Below are positions 1 to 11,395 of a stretch of 64,000 nt of DNA, piece by piece. The stretch spans positions 4,774,001 through 4,838,000 of the forward strand of contig OY725490.1 of NCBI GenBank assembly GCA_963281255.1. The letters run 5' to 3'. Made by a program: the position numbers and the translations under genes. Under the pieces are notes generated by a model, which was not told the DNA's origin, did no database searches, and saw only the letters and a list, made by a program, of their open reading frames with translations. The stretch comes from Aphrocallistes beatrix. Its lineage: Eukaryota; Porifera; Hexactinellida; Sceptrulophora; Aphrocallistidae. The first letter of the stretch is position 1; each line of letters starts with the position of its first letter.

Positions 1-242
1 ATATGCATACGGTCCATACGGTAGACTCTCGTTAGTACGAACTTGGATAACGCGTAACAAAGCTACTCAGCAGAAATCGAATGTGGTGATATTAATATTC
101 TATACTTATGTTGGTAGAGGAGAGAGATTAATTACATGCTAATGGAATTTGCAAAGCAATATGTCCACAGCTGGGACCTTATCGAACCTGCGACTAAGTT
201 GATAAATTTATATATGGTGTGGTTAGTTGCATCTGAGTATTA
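1..242. other. unassigned left edge
   Basis: No gene is recognised. A short open stretch from 136 runs straight into the transposon that begins at 243, so any coding continuity is lost. The TA at 241-242 is the left target site of that transposon. Confidence 0.4.
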
Positions 243-1261
243 CAGGGTGGTCAAAAAAAAGTGTACCCGTACATATTTTGGACCACCCACACTGCAACTT
301 TTGTCTCTTTACTTTACTTTAATACCGTTTTAACATTTTACTTTGATACCGTTTTAACATTTCAAGTACTACTAGCTATGTCCAAGAAAAACTCTCTGTG
401 GACTGTCGAAATGAGAGCATTCGCAGTTGAGAAGTACTTGGAGACGTAAAGCTTCGATGCAGCGATAATCGAAGCTTTTGTTACCAAGTTCAACCCCCCT
501 AAATCACCATACAAATCTCTCATTGTCAAGTGGGTAGCCAAGTTTAGGACAGAAGGGACAGTCAGGAACCTTAACTCGATAACCCCTGGTCGAAAAAGTC
601 ACTCAGGACGGAAGAGAAACCGGAATGAGAAGTTTATTGAGCGCCTGCGAGAATCCGTCCAAGAGTCACCTCACAAATCGACGAGGAGGAGGTGTCAGGA
701 GCTGGCTTCCTCACGCTCTACGATGTTGAGAGCTATCAAAGAAGACCTAAACTTGTTTCCCTATCGTATTAGCATTCATCAGAAGCTCACAGAAACGGAC
801 AAGAAGAACAGGATGGTCATGGCAAAGGCTCTGTCTGTTGTCCAGGATCGTCAGTCGCAAGTGTGAGATCCAGTGACCCCCTTATTCTCCCGACCTGAGC
901 CCTCCAGATTTTTTCTTATGGGGCTATATCAAAGACAGGATATACCATAACAACCCCAAGACACTGGAGGAGCTAAAAACTAACATCAGAACCGTTATCA
1001 GAGGGATTAAAAAACTGATTTTGAAGTTTGTCATGCAGAACTTTACTATGCGCATAAGAAAAGTAATAAATCTGAAAGGAGGACATCTGGAACATCTGCT
1101 CTGAACGACCATACCAAAACAGCTATAATGATTTCGAATTGTTTTCTCAATTCCAATTTGTCTATATTTATAAAAAAATTGTTCAATTGCTTCAAAAACC
1201 TAAAATAAATGGCAAAAATTGAAAAAAATATGTAGGGTACACTTTTTTTTTGACCACCCGG
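243..1261 (+). mobile_element. Tc1/mariner-type element, internally deleted (T1)
   Basis: The element starts CAGGGTGGTCAAAAAAAAGT and ends in the inverted counterpart GACCACCCGG, with TA on both sides (241-242 and 1262-1263). TA duplication and these ends are typical of the IS630-Tc1-mariner superfamily. The termini match those of the larger element at 9124-10959, so the two belong to one family. About 1 kb remains because the middle of the transposase is missing, so it cannot be autonomous. Confidence 0.85.
378..1104 (+). pseudogene. Tc1/mariner transposase remnant
   Basis: The frame opens MSKKNSLWTVEMRAFAVEKY and meets a stop at 447-449. The N-terminal helix-turn-helix region can be followed in other frames to about 865. 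The reading then jumps directly to the catalytic C-terminal block YSRPDLSPPDFFLWGY-like (about 876-935) and ends at 1104. The stretch that should hold the first two catalytic aspartates, including the QQDGAPPHTA motif seen in the sister copy at about 10567, is absent. Frameshifts plus the deletion make this a clear pseudogene. It shares the PDLSPPDF signature with the DD41D-like sister element. Confidence 0.8.
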
Positions 1262-1531
1262 TACATAGATTGATATAACATGCTTTCAAAATTATTTTAC
1301 TGTCATTTAGGCATTGGAGTTCATCGAAAATCAGTTATTCTCCCTAAATGTGAATGAATTTCCACAACTCGTTATCCATCACCTAAAGTCCGAGAATCCC
1401 ATAATATCCCCCATTATGATCGAATAGCAGAAATAAAAGTGCGATTTGTTAGGTATCCAATTCCAACAGCACCTGACTAGCACTCTAGCCTAGCAGGGCA
1501 AGTGTTGGGAAATTTTGAGCCTTGGAGGTCA

Positions 1532-2008
1532 GCCTCTATTACTGGTGATGACAACTGTCTCTTTAGATGTCTGTCTAAGGTCATTCCGGGGAGTGAGGAG
1601 GATCACGCAAAGCTCCGGGGAGAAATCTGCCGCTATTTGCTCGGTTAGGGGAAAGACGAGATCAGTTGGTATTTTAATCAAGTTCTATCAACCACTCCCG
1701 CCGAATATCTTGGAGAAAGCAATGAACGTCGCATGGACGTGGGGGAGTGATGTTGAACTGATGGCTGCCTCCGCACTACTCAAGACAGACATCTATGTTG
1801 CTAATCGGATATATAGAACCCCGGACAGCCTCATTCCAGAAGTACGCTGGTCACGCATATGTGCGTCTAATGACAACAGTGTGAAGATTGCGCCATTTAT
1901 ATCGCCAATTACTACGACCATTATGAAACTGTAACTGCAATGGTGAACAGCCTAGCTCCAACATTCTATAAAGATGACAAATCCGACCAAATTATCAACA
2001 TTGATTAG
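1532..2008 (+). pseudogene. OTU-type cysteine protease domain remnant
   Basis: The reading from 1532 gives GDDNCLFRCLSKVI, the catalytic-cysteine block of OTU proteases (usual GDGNCLFRALS). A stop at about 1646 and a frameshift near 1740 lead to WGSDVELMAASALLKTDIYV, the middle OTU helix and strand. A further frame change leads to YIANYYDHYETV, the usual catalytic-histidine segment, ending at the TAG at 2006-2008. All three OTU landmarks are present in order but in three frames. The Helitron at 26-31 kb carries a related OTU module, so this may be a fragment of such an element; host or other TE origin cannot be excluded. Confidence 0.75.
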
Positions 2009-2282
2009 ACACCTACCACCTGTCTACCACGTATTTACCACCTGTCTACCACTTAAACTACCTTAATACCTCCTGCCTTTTACCCGATTGTTCTTCGCGT
2101 GCTCTACCGACTGAATCACTTCCAAAGTAACACTTTTCCATCAGCCAACCATCTCAAGTGTATTGCGAGAAAGGCAGCGCAACTGAAGAGTCTAAGCTGA
2201 GACGAAACACAAGAATGGGGATATGAAGTACACGTGAGTTAATCATTTTGTGTTCTTGTCTGATGAACCAATAAGAACCCGA

Positions 2283-2660
2283 CTGTGGTACAAACTCGCG
2301 CGGCGCGAAATAAGGAGTACATTTGCGCGGCGGTACCTCGACTTAAATGCTTGAACACTTCACTTGGAGTAACCATCTGGAGTATGTCTGCTTGTCTGAA
2401 GAATTAATATTACTCAACTGTGGTACAACTCGCGCGGCGGTACCTCGACTTAAATGCTTTAATTCTTCACTTGGAGTGACCTTTGGAGTTGGATGTTTAA
2501 TGAATGTACAAGTATAAGAGACAGACTCTGTCGACAGTACACACTTACATGGCTCAACCCTTGCATGATGTTGCCCTTGATCTGAATGCTTTAAAACATC
2601 TACTCACTTGGAGAACCATCTGAGTTGAGGCTTGTCTGGTGAATTGACTGTAAACCCACA
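2283..2660 (+). repeat. diverged tandem repeat, about 130-bp unit
   Basis: Units start near 2283 and 2418 with CTGTGGTACAA followed by CTCGCGCGGCG and GGTACCTCGACTTAAATGCT, then CACTTGGAGT. A third, weaker unit runs about 2546-2660. The GC-rich core is unusual in this AT-rich window. No coding potential was recognised. Confidence 0.65.
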
Positions 2661-2875
2661 CAACATAACACACTTTACTCTAAAGCTGGAATATATCAAC
2701 TCGCTGTTCAAATAAAATTCCTCCAAACTATGGTATCATTCCATCTATACATTACTAAACACAAACAGATACATAGTGCACGAACATTTGGAGGGGAAAG
2801 TGATGGCTTGGGAGGAAGAGGAGGCCATCACATACTTGTTTTCAACTATTTTCATTTTTATTGAATTGTCAAATA

Positions 2876-3450
2876 CTTAGGGCGGTCAGAAAGTTCTAAT
2901 CAGTGTTATCATACACTCTTATTGTACCTTATTAGATTGATATTGAAGCTTGAATTTACTTCTTAACACATTCACAAGTGATACCAATTTACAAAATCAA
3001 AATCTAGAGAAAACTCTTTGTATACCACTTCCTATATATTGTGTCGCTTGAGCCACCGTGTAAAATTATGGCCACAAACCACCCGACCTTCCCTCAAGAG
3101 TAACGACATTACAAGGGCATTACTAAGCGATACGAATGCTCAAATACAAATCAATCTTAGGAAGTTGATGGGAATGATACTCTCTCAGATTCAAATATCT
3201 GATAATGGAGCCTACTTTTTAGGGAAGGACGAGTGGTGAACGGGTGATTTGTGGCCATAATTTTACACGGTGGCTCAAGCGACACAATATATAGGACGTG
3301 GTATACAAAGAGTTTTCTCTAGATTTTGATTCTGTAAATTGGTATCACTTGTGAATGTGTTAAGAAGTAAATTCAAGCTTCAATATCGATCCAATAAGGT
3401 ACAATAAGAGTATATGATAGCACTGATTATAACTTTCTGACCGCCCTAAG
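2876..3450. mobile_element. foldback MITE with about 205-bp inverted arms
   Basis: The left arm 2876-3081 starts CTTAGGGCGGTCAGAAAG and is repeated inverted at 3240-3450, ending CTTTCTGACCGCCCTAAG. TA flanks both ends (2874-2875 and 3451-3452), which suggests Tc1/mariner-type mobilisation. About 155 bp separate the arms; the short open frame there shows no recognisable domain. Confidence 0.85.
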
Positions 3451-3453
3451 TAC

Positions 3454-5330
3454 TATGTATACTTGTACATTCTGCATATTCCTAATAATATTGATTTTAT
3501 CAATGATGTTACTATTTTGGTATCTTTACAATGAATGCTTATATTTACTCGATAAATAATGAAATCTGACTCGTACATTGTTAGTATATAAATTAGTGAA
3601 AGTGGTTCAAAAAATACATTAATTAAAGAATTATTATAAATCTTGTAACATACCATACCTACACAAGAATGAATAGTTTTTGAGCTCATATTCCTTAAGA
3701 GAGTAATTTAATCTCATCACAAGTTGGTTTGTATGGATCAGTGGGGATAATTAGCCATTGAACCGCACTGGGCCTTTATTAAAATGGGGTTTAATTAAAT
3801 AATGGAATTACTTAGTGAGATATGACGCGAGAATTATCAAAAATTCTAAACAATTTAGAAACAATTCACAAAGAATGATGAACTCTATTACCTTAATACG
3901 CTTTTTGGGTCTCGGATTACAGTTTGGGAAACATTCTAAAGGAGAATAGAATAAAATATGTAATTTAATGTATGTAATCCATAAGCAACTGAATACACAG
4001 CAATGTGACTAGGTACGAGCTCACTTCCCACTAGAGGGTTGATTCGAAGGCAATACAACGAGGTACTAGAACCAGTTTTTATTATATCTTACTAGTAGCA
4101 CCTAATGATAGTGAAACTCCTGGCACTCACATACAGAATATAACGAATATACATACAAAATACATAATAAAACAATATAAATATATTTTAGAAAGGACAT
4201 AATATATTATCCAAAAATGTAAAATATATAATATAAATCAGTAAAAAAAAAATTAAAAGAACCACAGAAATATCTTTCGAATTAGAAACCAACTCCTGAT
4301 ATAAAACTTCGATGTTACTGAGGTTGTATTCATTGGATATGCTTTCAATAGAAAATTTTAATTCTAATCTTATTTATAGTGTTAGAATCCTCATCAACAA
4401 TTTAGTCTAGTTATTATACTTTATGAACTATGATTTGAGTCAGCCAAATTCCTTTTACACGTAATAAATGTTAATGTTTACTCTTCTACAGCAAATGGAT
4501 TGCATGGATGTATTTTAACCATTACTATGCACATTTTATGGGGCTTTATGAGGCTTAGCAAAAATGATCAAACTCTCTCTGAACCGGATGAATCTCATTA
4601 TAAATCTGCACTTGGGGAAGCCTACCTTGCGCGACCTACACTGGTATAAATGTCGTAATGTATGTGTGTGTTTAAAATATGATGTAAGGTAATAAAGAAT
4701 ACATTGATAGAGTGCTAGCTAAATATGTAGGAAAGTCGCCAGAAGTCAGCATTCAAAATTTCGGATTTTAGTGAACCTTGATGAGGTAGTCCTAAGAAAC
4801 ATATTAATTTAGACGATTCTAATTACTCTCATAAAACGTCTATTTCTATTCTATCGATTAATAATAAATCCAACTGAATTATGTACATCTTGAATAGATT
4901 GAAAAATCAAAGCATAAAGCATGTTCACTCTGGAAACCAGCGGGTAAACATCCGAACCTAACTGAATACCAACTTGCTAACCTATAACTCCCAAGAAATT
5001 TAGAATTTTCTTATGAAATTTAAACAACACAAACGTCGGTTATTCAGAAAATGGTTGCAAACTCTTGATTCATAATTTTGAGAGGAACTACTAAAATTAT
5101 TGTTTGAGGCTGTGCTCGGTTAGACGATAAAACTTTATCAACTAAAAGGTAAAAAAATAGAATTTTGATAGATATCCATAAACGTCGGTTCCTCCTCTTT
5201 GCAATAACATCGAATTTATCCAAATCGGACTTTGAGAAAGTTCAAATTTACACTTCAAGTCTGCTCATTGGAATACTAAGCCAACTTAAAACTCGTAATA
5301 CTTCAAACCTAATAATTTTGATATTGTAAA
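3454..5330. other. AT-rich spacer, nothing recognised
   Basis: I see no long open frame, no terminal repeat pair and no copy of the other families described here in this stretch. It may hold very old decayed repeats. Confidence 0.4.
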
Positions 5331-5332
5331 TA

Positions 5333-5795
5333 CAGTGGAACCTCCATAATCCGACATTCAATGGGAGACGAAAAAAAAGTCGGATTATCGAATAACCTCC
5401 ATAATCCGACATTTGTGGAAATTCAGCAAAATGTCGGATTATAGAGGTAAAATAACCTCCATAATCGACAATATTTGACCGACGAATAAAATTTGTCTGA
5501 TCAAAGAGGTAAAATAACCCCTCCATAATCCGACATTTTTTGATAGACGAATAATTTGTCGGATTATGGAGGTAAAATAACCTATAATCCGACATTATTT
5601 GATAGACGAAAAAATTGTCGGATTATATAGGTCGAATTAGCATTACTGGAAAATCATTAAATTGTCGGATTCCGGAATAGCGAGGTGTCGGATTATAGAG
5701 GTTGTTTTCTATAGAAAAACGATCCGTGAACAGAAATAATATCGGTTTAGAGAAATGTCGGATTACAGAGGTGTCGGATTACGGAGTTTCCACTG
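5333..5795. mobile_element. pogo/Tigger-like MITE with amplified terminal motif
   Basis: The ends are CAGTGGAACCTCCATAATCC and an inverted right end finishing GGAGTTTCCACTG, with TA on both sides (5331-5332, 5796-5797). CAGT...ACTG ends with TA duplication are typical of pogo-like elements. The terminal motif CCTCCATAATCCGACAT and its inverse GTCGGATTATAGAGGT recur many times through the body. It has no transposase. Confidence 0.85.
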
Positions 5796-5797
5796 TA

Positions 5798-6472
5798 TTT
5801 CAATTTTTCATGAATTTAGGCATCCCGAAACTCACTATTATATCAAAACAATTGAAATGAGATATATTATTTTGTTTTTAATGAATATTGTCGAATTAAT
5901 TAATACATAATACATACAAAGTATCAAAATATAATAGATAATCACAATATTGAAACATGAGAAACAGATTTGATTTAGCTTGAGAGATATACTTGGCTTA
6001 GCTTGAGAGGCTGACTTGACTTGGCTTGACTAGAGGAATCATAAGAGCACAATATACTTCTACAAGTAATAAGAAACATTCTCACACTCCAGCCTTCCAA
6101 AAGGATATACACACACATTCCGGACTTCTACGGTCTGATGAAGTCGACTAAATAAACAAAGAATATTATTAAATTCTTGAATTTAGCAAATTTACTACAA
6201 TTATGTTTCAATGCTTGTGATTTGTATTTAGACCTTAACTTTATTATATATTGAACAGTTGAAAACAGTGAGAAATTAGAATGTCTCGCCCTGACGTACT
6301 GCATGTGCAAAATGCCTCAAAGGTGTACAATGTTCTAGTTCCATAATAGTATATGCCAAATGAATAAATTAGTTTTGGAAGCGCTTGAATAAAAGTTCTC
6401 AAATTTCTGCTAAGGGTGTAGATACATCTACAATGTGCTTCTTCATTATTGTAACCTAACAGTCCGGCCTAA
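5798..6472. other. spacer with a short simple repeat
   Basis: Mostly AT-rich sequence. Around 5975-6035 there is a short impure repeat of CTTGGCTTAGCTTGAGAG type. No gene is recognised. Confidence 0.35.
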
Positions 6473-7890
6473 GGATACCGCGCGCGAAAAACCATTCGAT
6501 TTGGTACATCATACGATGAAAGGAGATATAGTATAAGAGATCGTAAAGATGGGCACGTATCCCCTTCTAGAAATACGTCCGTATTCCAAACCGCTTTTGA
6601 TTCTCATTTCTAGTTTTTGAGATATAGTAGTGTCAAGTCTGTTTTTTTCGATTTTCGCTAGCACATCCTAACGGTACACCCCCGGTCACTCAAAAATTTT
6701 TAAAGATATCCCAACTCATAGCCAATAATAATTGTTAATTTCTATATAGATCTGGAAACAAAGTACAGTACACCCTCTCTAATCCGAACAGCTCTGTTCA
6801 AATGATCGAAAAAATCGTTCGGATTAGTGAATTTGTTCCGATTAGTGGAAAAACACTAATCAAAAGGGCATTGATTATGATAGATTTGTATTGTTAGAAT
6901 ATTAAGGATATTATTTCGCTATAATTGCTTATTAAACGAGGTTTCTCAAACTTATTGATAGATTTAAGTGTATAAACGTTTATTCAAAGCATACAGGCGA
7001 ATAAAATTATATTTTGGATGTTCGGATTTTAAGAATAAAGTGTTCGAGTTTGCGAGCTTTGGACTTTCGAGGGTGTACTGTACCAAAGAACCCCGAAAAA
7101 CTATTTGGTAAATCAGCAATAATATCACTAAGTTATAAGATATCGGAAGTCGAGTGGTCCTACGTCATAATGATATGAAACAACTCTTAAAATTTTCAAG
7201 CCTCTATGTCAAATCAATTTTGACTTTTTATATTTTAAAGTCCAGAGAAATAGGGATTTGAAGAACAATGTAAATTGAGTTTTTAAGGCTAAATATGAGC
7301 ATTCACCGGCATTTATTCGCATTTATACTGATGATTTAGATATATTCCACTAAATTTTGAAGAATATTGCGAAAGTAACTGAAAATCCGAAAGTTTCCTT
7401 GAGGCCCCGAATACTTTGAGGAATAAATGTGAATAATAAATCATATTCCTAGCAAAACAAAGTATAATCCATCAGTTTAGAATGAATAAATAATTTCTAA
7501 AAAAGTATATTAGGAAGTTAGATGAGAATCTACCGCTTTTAGTTTCCAATTTAGGATTTCAAAAAATGCTAAGTCATCATATGGGAAAGATCTAAAACTT
7601 AACATTCCATAGGCTGTAGTGCAATTATTATCAATGATTCATATATATATCGTTATAAAAAGTATATTAGGAATTGAAAATTAATAATTTGGACATATAT
7701 TTACAGAGATAGAGAGTAAGCTCTTTTTGTACCCTACATTCGAGTTTTGACGGAATCTGGAAAGTCCAAGGCCAGAACTTCCAAAATAATCAAAAGTGCT
7801 CCTATTTTTCTGTACACATTATTAACAACAACTGTATTGATTGTTTGGAATAATGGCCACATTCTGACACATCTTATATATTTAAACGCA
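6473..7890 (-). repeat. R3 family copy, interrupted
   Basis: It begins GGATACCGCGCGCG after CTAA, matching inverted the right terminus of the full R3 element at 57291-59213. The body can be followed inverted against that element, with a pogo-like MITE inserted at 6766-7080 and a further interruption after about 7890. No coding frame was found. Confidence 0.7.
6766..7080. mobile_element. pogo-like MITE nested in R3
   Basis: Ends are CAGTACACCCTCTCTAATCC and ...CGAGGGTGTACTG, with TA at 6764-6765 and 7081-7082. It is non-coding, about 315 bp. It is the same family as the longer copy at 15158-16092. Confidence 0.85.
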
Positions 7891-8149
7891 ATGGTTTCTG
7901 TTGTTGTTGTTTTTCTGCAGAATTGATTGAGGAACTGAGGAACAAAGCTAAATCTTCACACCTCGCCGAGATGGGTGACAAATTGTGCTGACCAATGAAA
8001 TTCGTTTCTTTTATAATGCCAATGCATTAGAATCAAACAGTAGTGATGTATACGATCAAAAGGACTATTTGTGATTGAAATTCATTGGTTCATGTGAGAA
8101 CCAATCAATTATCAGACTTTTATAATGCGATTCACACGATTCTATTTGA

Positions 8150-8462
8150 TATGAGTTATATATGATAAATTATTTGTTTACTTGTTTTCAATACATAAAG
8201 TAAACAAATTACGAAAATAGCTAGAGACTAGCTTCCAACTGTTGACATGGAGTTTTAGTGTAGATTTCGAATATTTTCAGTTCAATATGATGAATTATTT
8301 GTTTACTTTTGTTTACAATATATACATAAAATAAACAAAATTACGAAAATAGCTAGAGACTAGCTTCCAACGGTTGACATGGGGTTTTACTGGTGTAGAT
8401 TTCGAATATTTTCAGTTCAATATGATGAATTATTCATTACCTTTTTTTACAATATTTATATA
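8150..8462 (+). repeat. R7 tandem repeat, about 130-bp unit
   Basis: Two and a half units, each containing TAGAGACTAGCTTCCAAC, GTTGACATGG and GATGAATTATTTGTTTAC. The same unit recurs in tandem at 25455-25720. It appears to sit inside sequence inserted into the R3 copy. Confidence 0.7.
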
Positions 8463-8479
8463 AAGTAAAAAAATCCCAA

Positions 8480-8586
8480 ATAGGTTAGATTGAGTAACTC
8501 CTGGCGCCCATAGGGCGACTCTGCGGACACACAGTGTCCGAAGCCGCGCAACGCAAACAAGGGAAGTGCGCTTGTATTTATGATTA
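8480..8586 (-). repeat. R1 partial copy a (GC-rich end only)
   Basis: Inverted GC-rich terminus of the R1 family: CTGGCGCCC...GGGCG, a degraded GCGGACACACAGTGTCCG palindrome, then GTGCGCTTGTA. No CRE motif remains in this fragment. Confidence 0.7.
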
Positions 8587-8737
8587 TATTTGCCATTTTC
8601 TAATATATTCATAGTTCCCCATATAATTTCTATTACAATAAAGTCATTGAAAAATCGAGATATTTATTTTTTAACAATGAGATTTTTGAGAAACTTATAT
8701 ATTATCGTATATATCCTTTCATTTAAGTTTATAATAG
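8587..8737 (-). repeat. R3 continuation after insertion
   Basis: From TTTGCCATTTTCTAATATAT on, the sequence matches inverted the middle of the full R3 copy (about 57845-57990) and appears to continue the R3 copy interrupted near 7890. It is cut by the R1 copy that starts at 8738. Confidence 0.6.
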
Positions 8738-9044
8738 ACAAGCGCGCTTCGCTTGCTTGCGCTGCGCATTTGGCGGACACTTTGTGTCCGCCGAATGCCC
8801 TTTTTGTCGCCTTGGCTCACATTGTTAATTATAGTGGGATAACACCTCTAAATATGTCTGTCTTACTGTTAAAAAAGAAATCACTCGAAAAATCATCAAA
8901 TACGTAATGATGACGTTAAGAATATCAAGATGAGTCCACATTTTCGTCTGAGGAAAGTACTTAGCGGAGTCATAGTCAAAAGACTCCCCAATGCCAAGAA
9001 TCAACTTTCTGTGCCTGGCAGTTTCTTCAATCAATTCGTTACAG

Positions 9045-9066
<22 letters not shown>
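8738..9066 (+). repeat. R1 copy b (internally shortened)
   Basis: Starts ACAAGCGCGCTTCGCTTGCT, carries the palindrome GGCGGACACTTTGTGTCCGCC (8772-8792), then the typical AACACCTCTAAATATGTCTG block. It ends in ATCAATTCGTTACAGATA plus a TA microsatellite (about 9046-9064). Its centre is deleted; the CRE position reads ATGACGTTAAG. Confidence 0.85.
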
Positions 9067-9075
<9 letters not shown>

Positions 9076-9986
9076 TTATTTAGGATTTTTTTTTTTTTTG
9101 ATTATTTAGGATTATATAGATTGCCGGGTTGTCAAAAAAGATGGAAACCCATTATTGTTTCTGGTCTCTTTGTGCTCAATATTAATCTAGAAACAAATAT
9201 ACTACTTAGGAAATGTGAAATCCAACCCCTAGGCTCCTGGGCCACAGAATTGCACCCCTGAGCAGCGTGCTTTCTTGCGTCCAGATATACTTTGAGTCAA
9301 AGAGTTATTTGAAAGTCACGAATCAATTTAGCATCGTTTCGGGACAGATAAAGCTCCTACAAAGTCAGTGATTTACAAGATGAAGAAGAAGTTCAAGATC
9401 CCCAATGGACTTGTGAGAACCTATACAAAAAGTCTGTTACTCGGAAAAGTCACTCTGGACGCCCCCAGGATCCGCTCACTTGAAGTAATTTCACTCGCCC
9501 GGATGTCGGTTCAAAAATTGCCTAAACGTTCGTCAAGAAAGAGGACACAAATCCTGCCAATATCACGTTCAACAATGCTCAGAGTTATGACTGAGGACCT
9601 TATCATGTTTTCCAATTGAATCCAGACTGCACAGAAGCTGACTTAGCAGACAAGAAGAAAAGTTTGAGGCTAGTGCAGGTTTTGACTGACAAGATTGAAC
9701 TCTGCAAGAGTTTCGTTCCCAATTTCAGGACAGGTGACGAAGCTCATTTTACTTTGATGGCCAAGTTAATTCCAAGAACGATGTCTTTGCGGAACCTCTA
9801 CCCCAAATGAGGTCCGTGAAAGGCCTCTACATTCTTCAATGGTCACAGTTTGGTGTAAAATGTCGGCCAGAGGGATTATCGGGCCAATTTTTATTGAGGA
9901 CGAAAATGACTCAACTGTTACGATAAACTCTGAGCGATATGTAGTGGTGTTGAACAAGTTCTGGCTAGAACTCAAGCAGTTATGTG

Positions 9987-10528
9987 AGGGTTGATAGGTT
10001 TTGTCCACTTGGACAAAACCTAGTGGTTTTAACCAGGTTAAAACCGCCCTGTCCAAAACCTCTTGGGTGGACAAAATTGGACAAAACCTCAAAATTTAAT
10101 TCATATTCCTCATTAACGGTTTTGTCCAGGTTTTGTCCAGGTTTTGTCCAAGTTTTGTCCAAGTTATATCCAAGTTTTGTCCAAGTTTTGTCCAAGTTAT
10201 ATCCAAGTTTTGTCCAGGTTTTGTCCAGGTTTTGTCCAAGTTATATCCAAGTTTTGTCCAGGTTTTGTCCAGGTTTTGTCCAAGTGTTGTTCGTGTCTTC
10301 CATGATAAATCGAATACAAAATATAGTTATGGTAATAAACAGGAGTTAGCAAGAAAATCCATTCATTGTCCTCGCTCTCTTTCCATCCTAAACTGTTTCG
10401 TACCTACTGCAATGATTTACAGTTTCCATTAGGTTTTGTCCAGTTTTGTCCGGTTTTAACCGGTTAAAACCAGGTTTTGTCCACTGCCCTGTCCAAAACC
10501 TGTTTTGGACGGACAACACCCAACCCTG
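9987..10528. mobile_element. hAT-type MITE with minisatellite body
   Basis: It is flanked by an exact 8-bp direct repeat GTTATGTG (9979-9986 and 10529-10536), the size made by hAT transposases. Ends are AGGGTTGATAGGTTTTGTCC and inverted GGACAACACCCAACCCTG; the left end appears to have lost its first C. It contains no coding frame of its own; the apparent frames are the minisatellite read through. Confidence 0.85.
10122..10290 (+). repeat. minisatellite GGTTTTGTCCA / AGTTATATCCA
   Basis: Some fourteen consecutive units of 11-12 bp of the form GGTTTTGTCCA, AGTTTTGTCCA and AGTTATATCCA. The unit is the same motif that forms the terminal inverted repeat of the host MITE. Confidence 0.9.
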
Positions 10529-10984
10529 GTTATGTGGAACAAAAATCAACAGACAATGGTTTCAGCAAGATGGTGCACCACCCCATACAGCGAATATCTC
10601 TATTGAATGGCTGAAACAGCACTTTATCTCGAGAATCGTTTGCAAAAGGTGTGACGTTCAGTGGCCACCGTATTCTCCGGACCTTAGCCCCCCCGATTTC
10701 TATCTATGGGGCTACCTGAAGGATAGAGTTTACGCGGAGAACCCCAGAGAGCTCGTAGAACTGAAAGAAAAGATCAGGGTGGAGATAAAGGCTATACAGA
10801 CTAAAGTTCTTACAAAAGTCATGCATTACTTCAATTCTAATTAAGAAAATGCCTAGATTCCCAAGGTGGCCATCTCGAACATATGCTCTTAATCAACCAA
10901 AAAATGCGGATATTGAAAATACCATAACTAAGGGGTTTCTGTTTTTTTTGACCACCCGGTATATAACCAAATGTATTTAACATA

Positions 10985-11395
10985 TGACCTCGGCCCCTTT
11001 GGGAACCATAGAGAAGTATTATGCCCGAACTTTACCTATAATAGGCAACAACCATAGACAAATGATCGGATCTCAACAATTTTTTAAAAAATGATCATAA
11101 TTTTATTTCTGATAAAATTGTCGCTAAATATTTGATATCAAACCGGTGACTTCCCGAACATTATATAAATGAACTCCGTTAAAGAGCTATTTTGATTGGA
11201 TTTTATTGGCCTTTCTTCTAAATCTTTGTGTTAGATTATCCCCAAATAGGGCAAAACAATGTTGAGATCCATTTCAATTATAAAATATCAAATAAGTCAA
11301 AAACTAATTGATGAATGCCTCAAAAAACTCATAAAATTCAAATTAAATACTGTCGAACTAGTACGATTAAAGCCTACAGCCAGCAGGCTATCGAT
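10985..11395 (-). repeat. R3 fragment
   Basis: Matches inverted the left half of the full R3 copy (about 57390-57790), including TATGCCCGAACTTTACCTAT, GAGCTATTTTGATTGGATTT and AATTGATGAATGC. Neither terminus is present. Confidence 0.7.

Larger units (their letters stand above)
9368..10844 (+). pseudogene. DD41D-like transposase, frameshifted and interrupted
   Basis: The recognisable N-terminal region starts near 9368. RTGDEAHFTL (about 9732) holds the likely first catalytic aspartate. VTVWCKMSARGIIGP and NSERYVVVLNKFW (about 9841-9970) are typical core motifs. The reading is then broken by the MITE at 9987-10528. It resumes with FQQDGAPPHTAN (second aspartate) and YSPDLSPPDFYLWGYLKDRVY-type sequence holding the third, and stops at 10844. 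I count 41 residues between the second and third aspartates, which fits a DD41D class. Several frameshifts before 9830 and the insertion inactivate it. Confidence 0.8.
9124..10959 (+). mobile_element. DD41D-like Tc1/mariner element split by a MITE (T2)
   Basis: Left end CCGGGTTGTCAAAAAAGATG; right end ...TTTTTTTTGACCACCCGG followed by TA (10960-10961). The left TA has become TG. Without the 542-bp insertion at 9987-10528 the element would be about 1.3 kb, a normal length for the superfamily. It shares termini with T1 at 243-1261 and with the element entering at 63902. Confidence 0.85.

Noticed and set aside
5248..5595. 115-codon minus-strand frame with MSDYGGY-like repeats
   Set aside because: It is the amplified terminal motif of the pogo-like MITE translated; it crosses the element boundary.
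9980..10432. Overlapping open frames on both strands with FVQVLSKLYPS-type and DKTWTKLGYN-type repeats
   Set aside because: They are the TTTTGTCC minisatellite read through in all frames, inside a MITE; no protein is implied.
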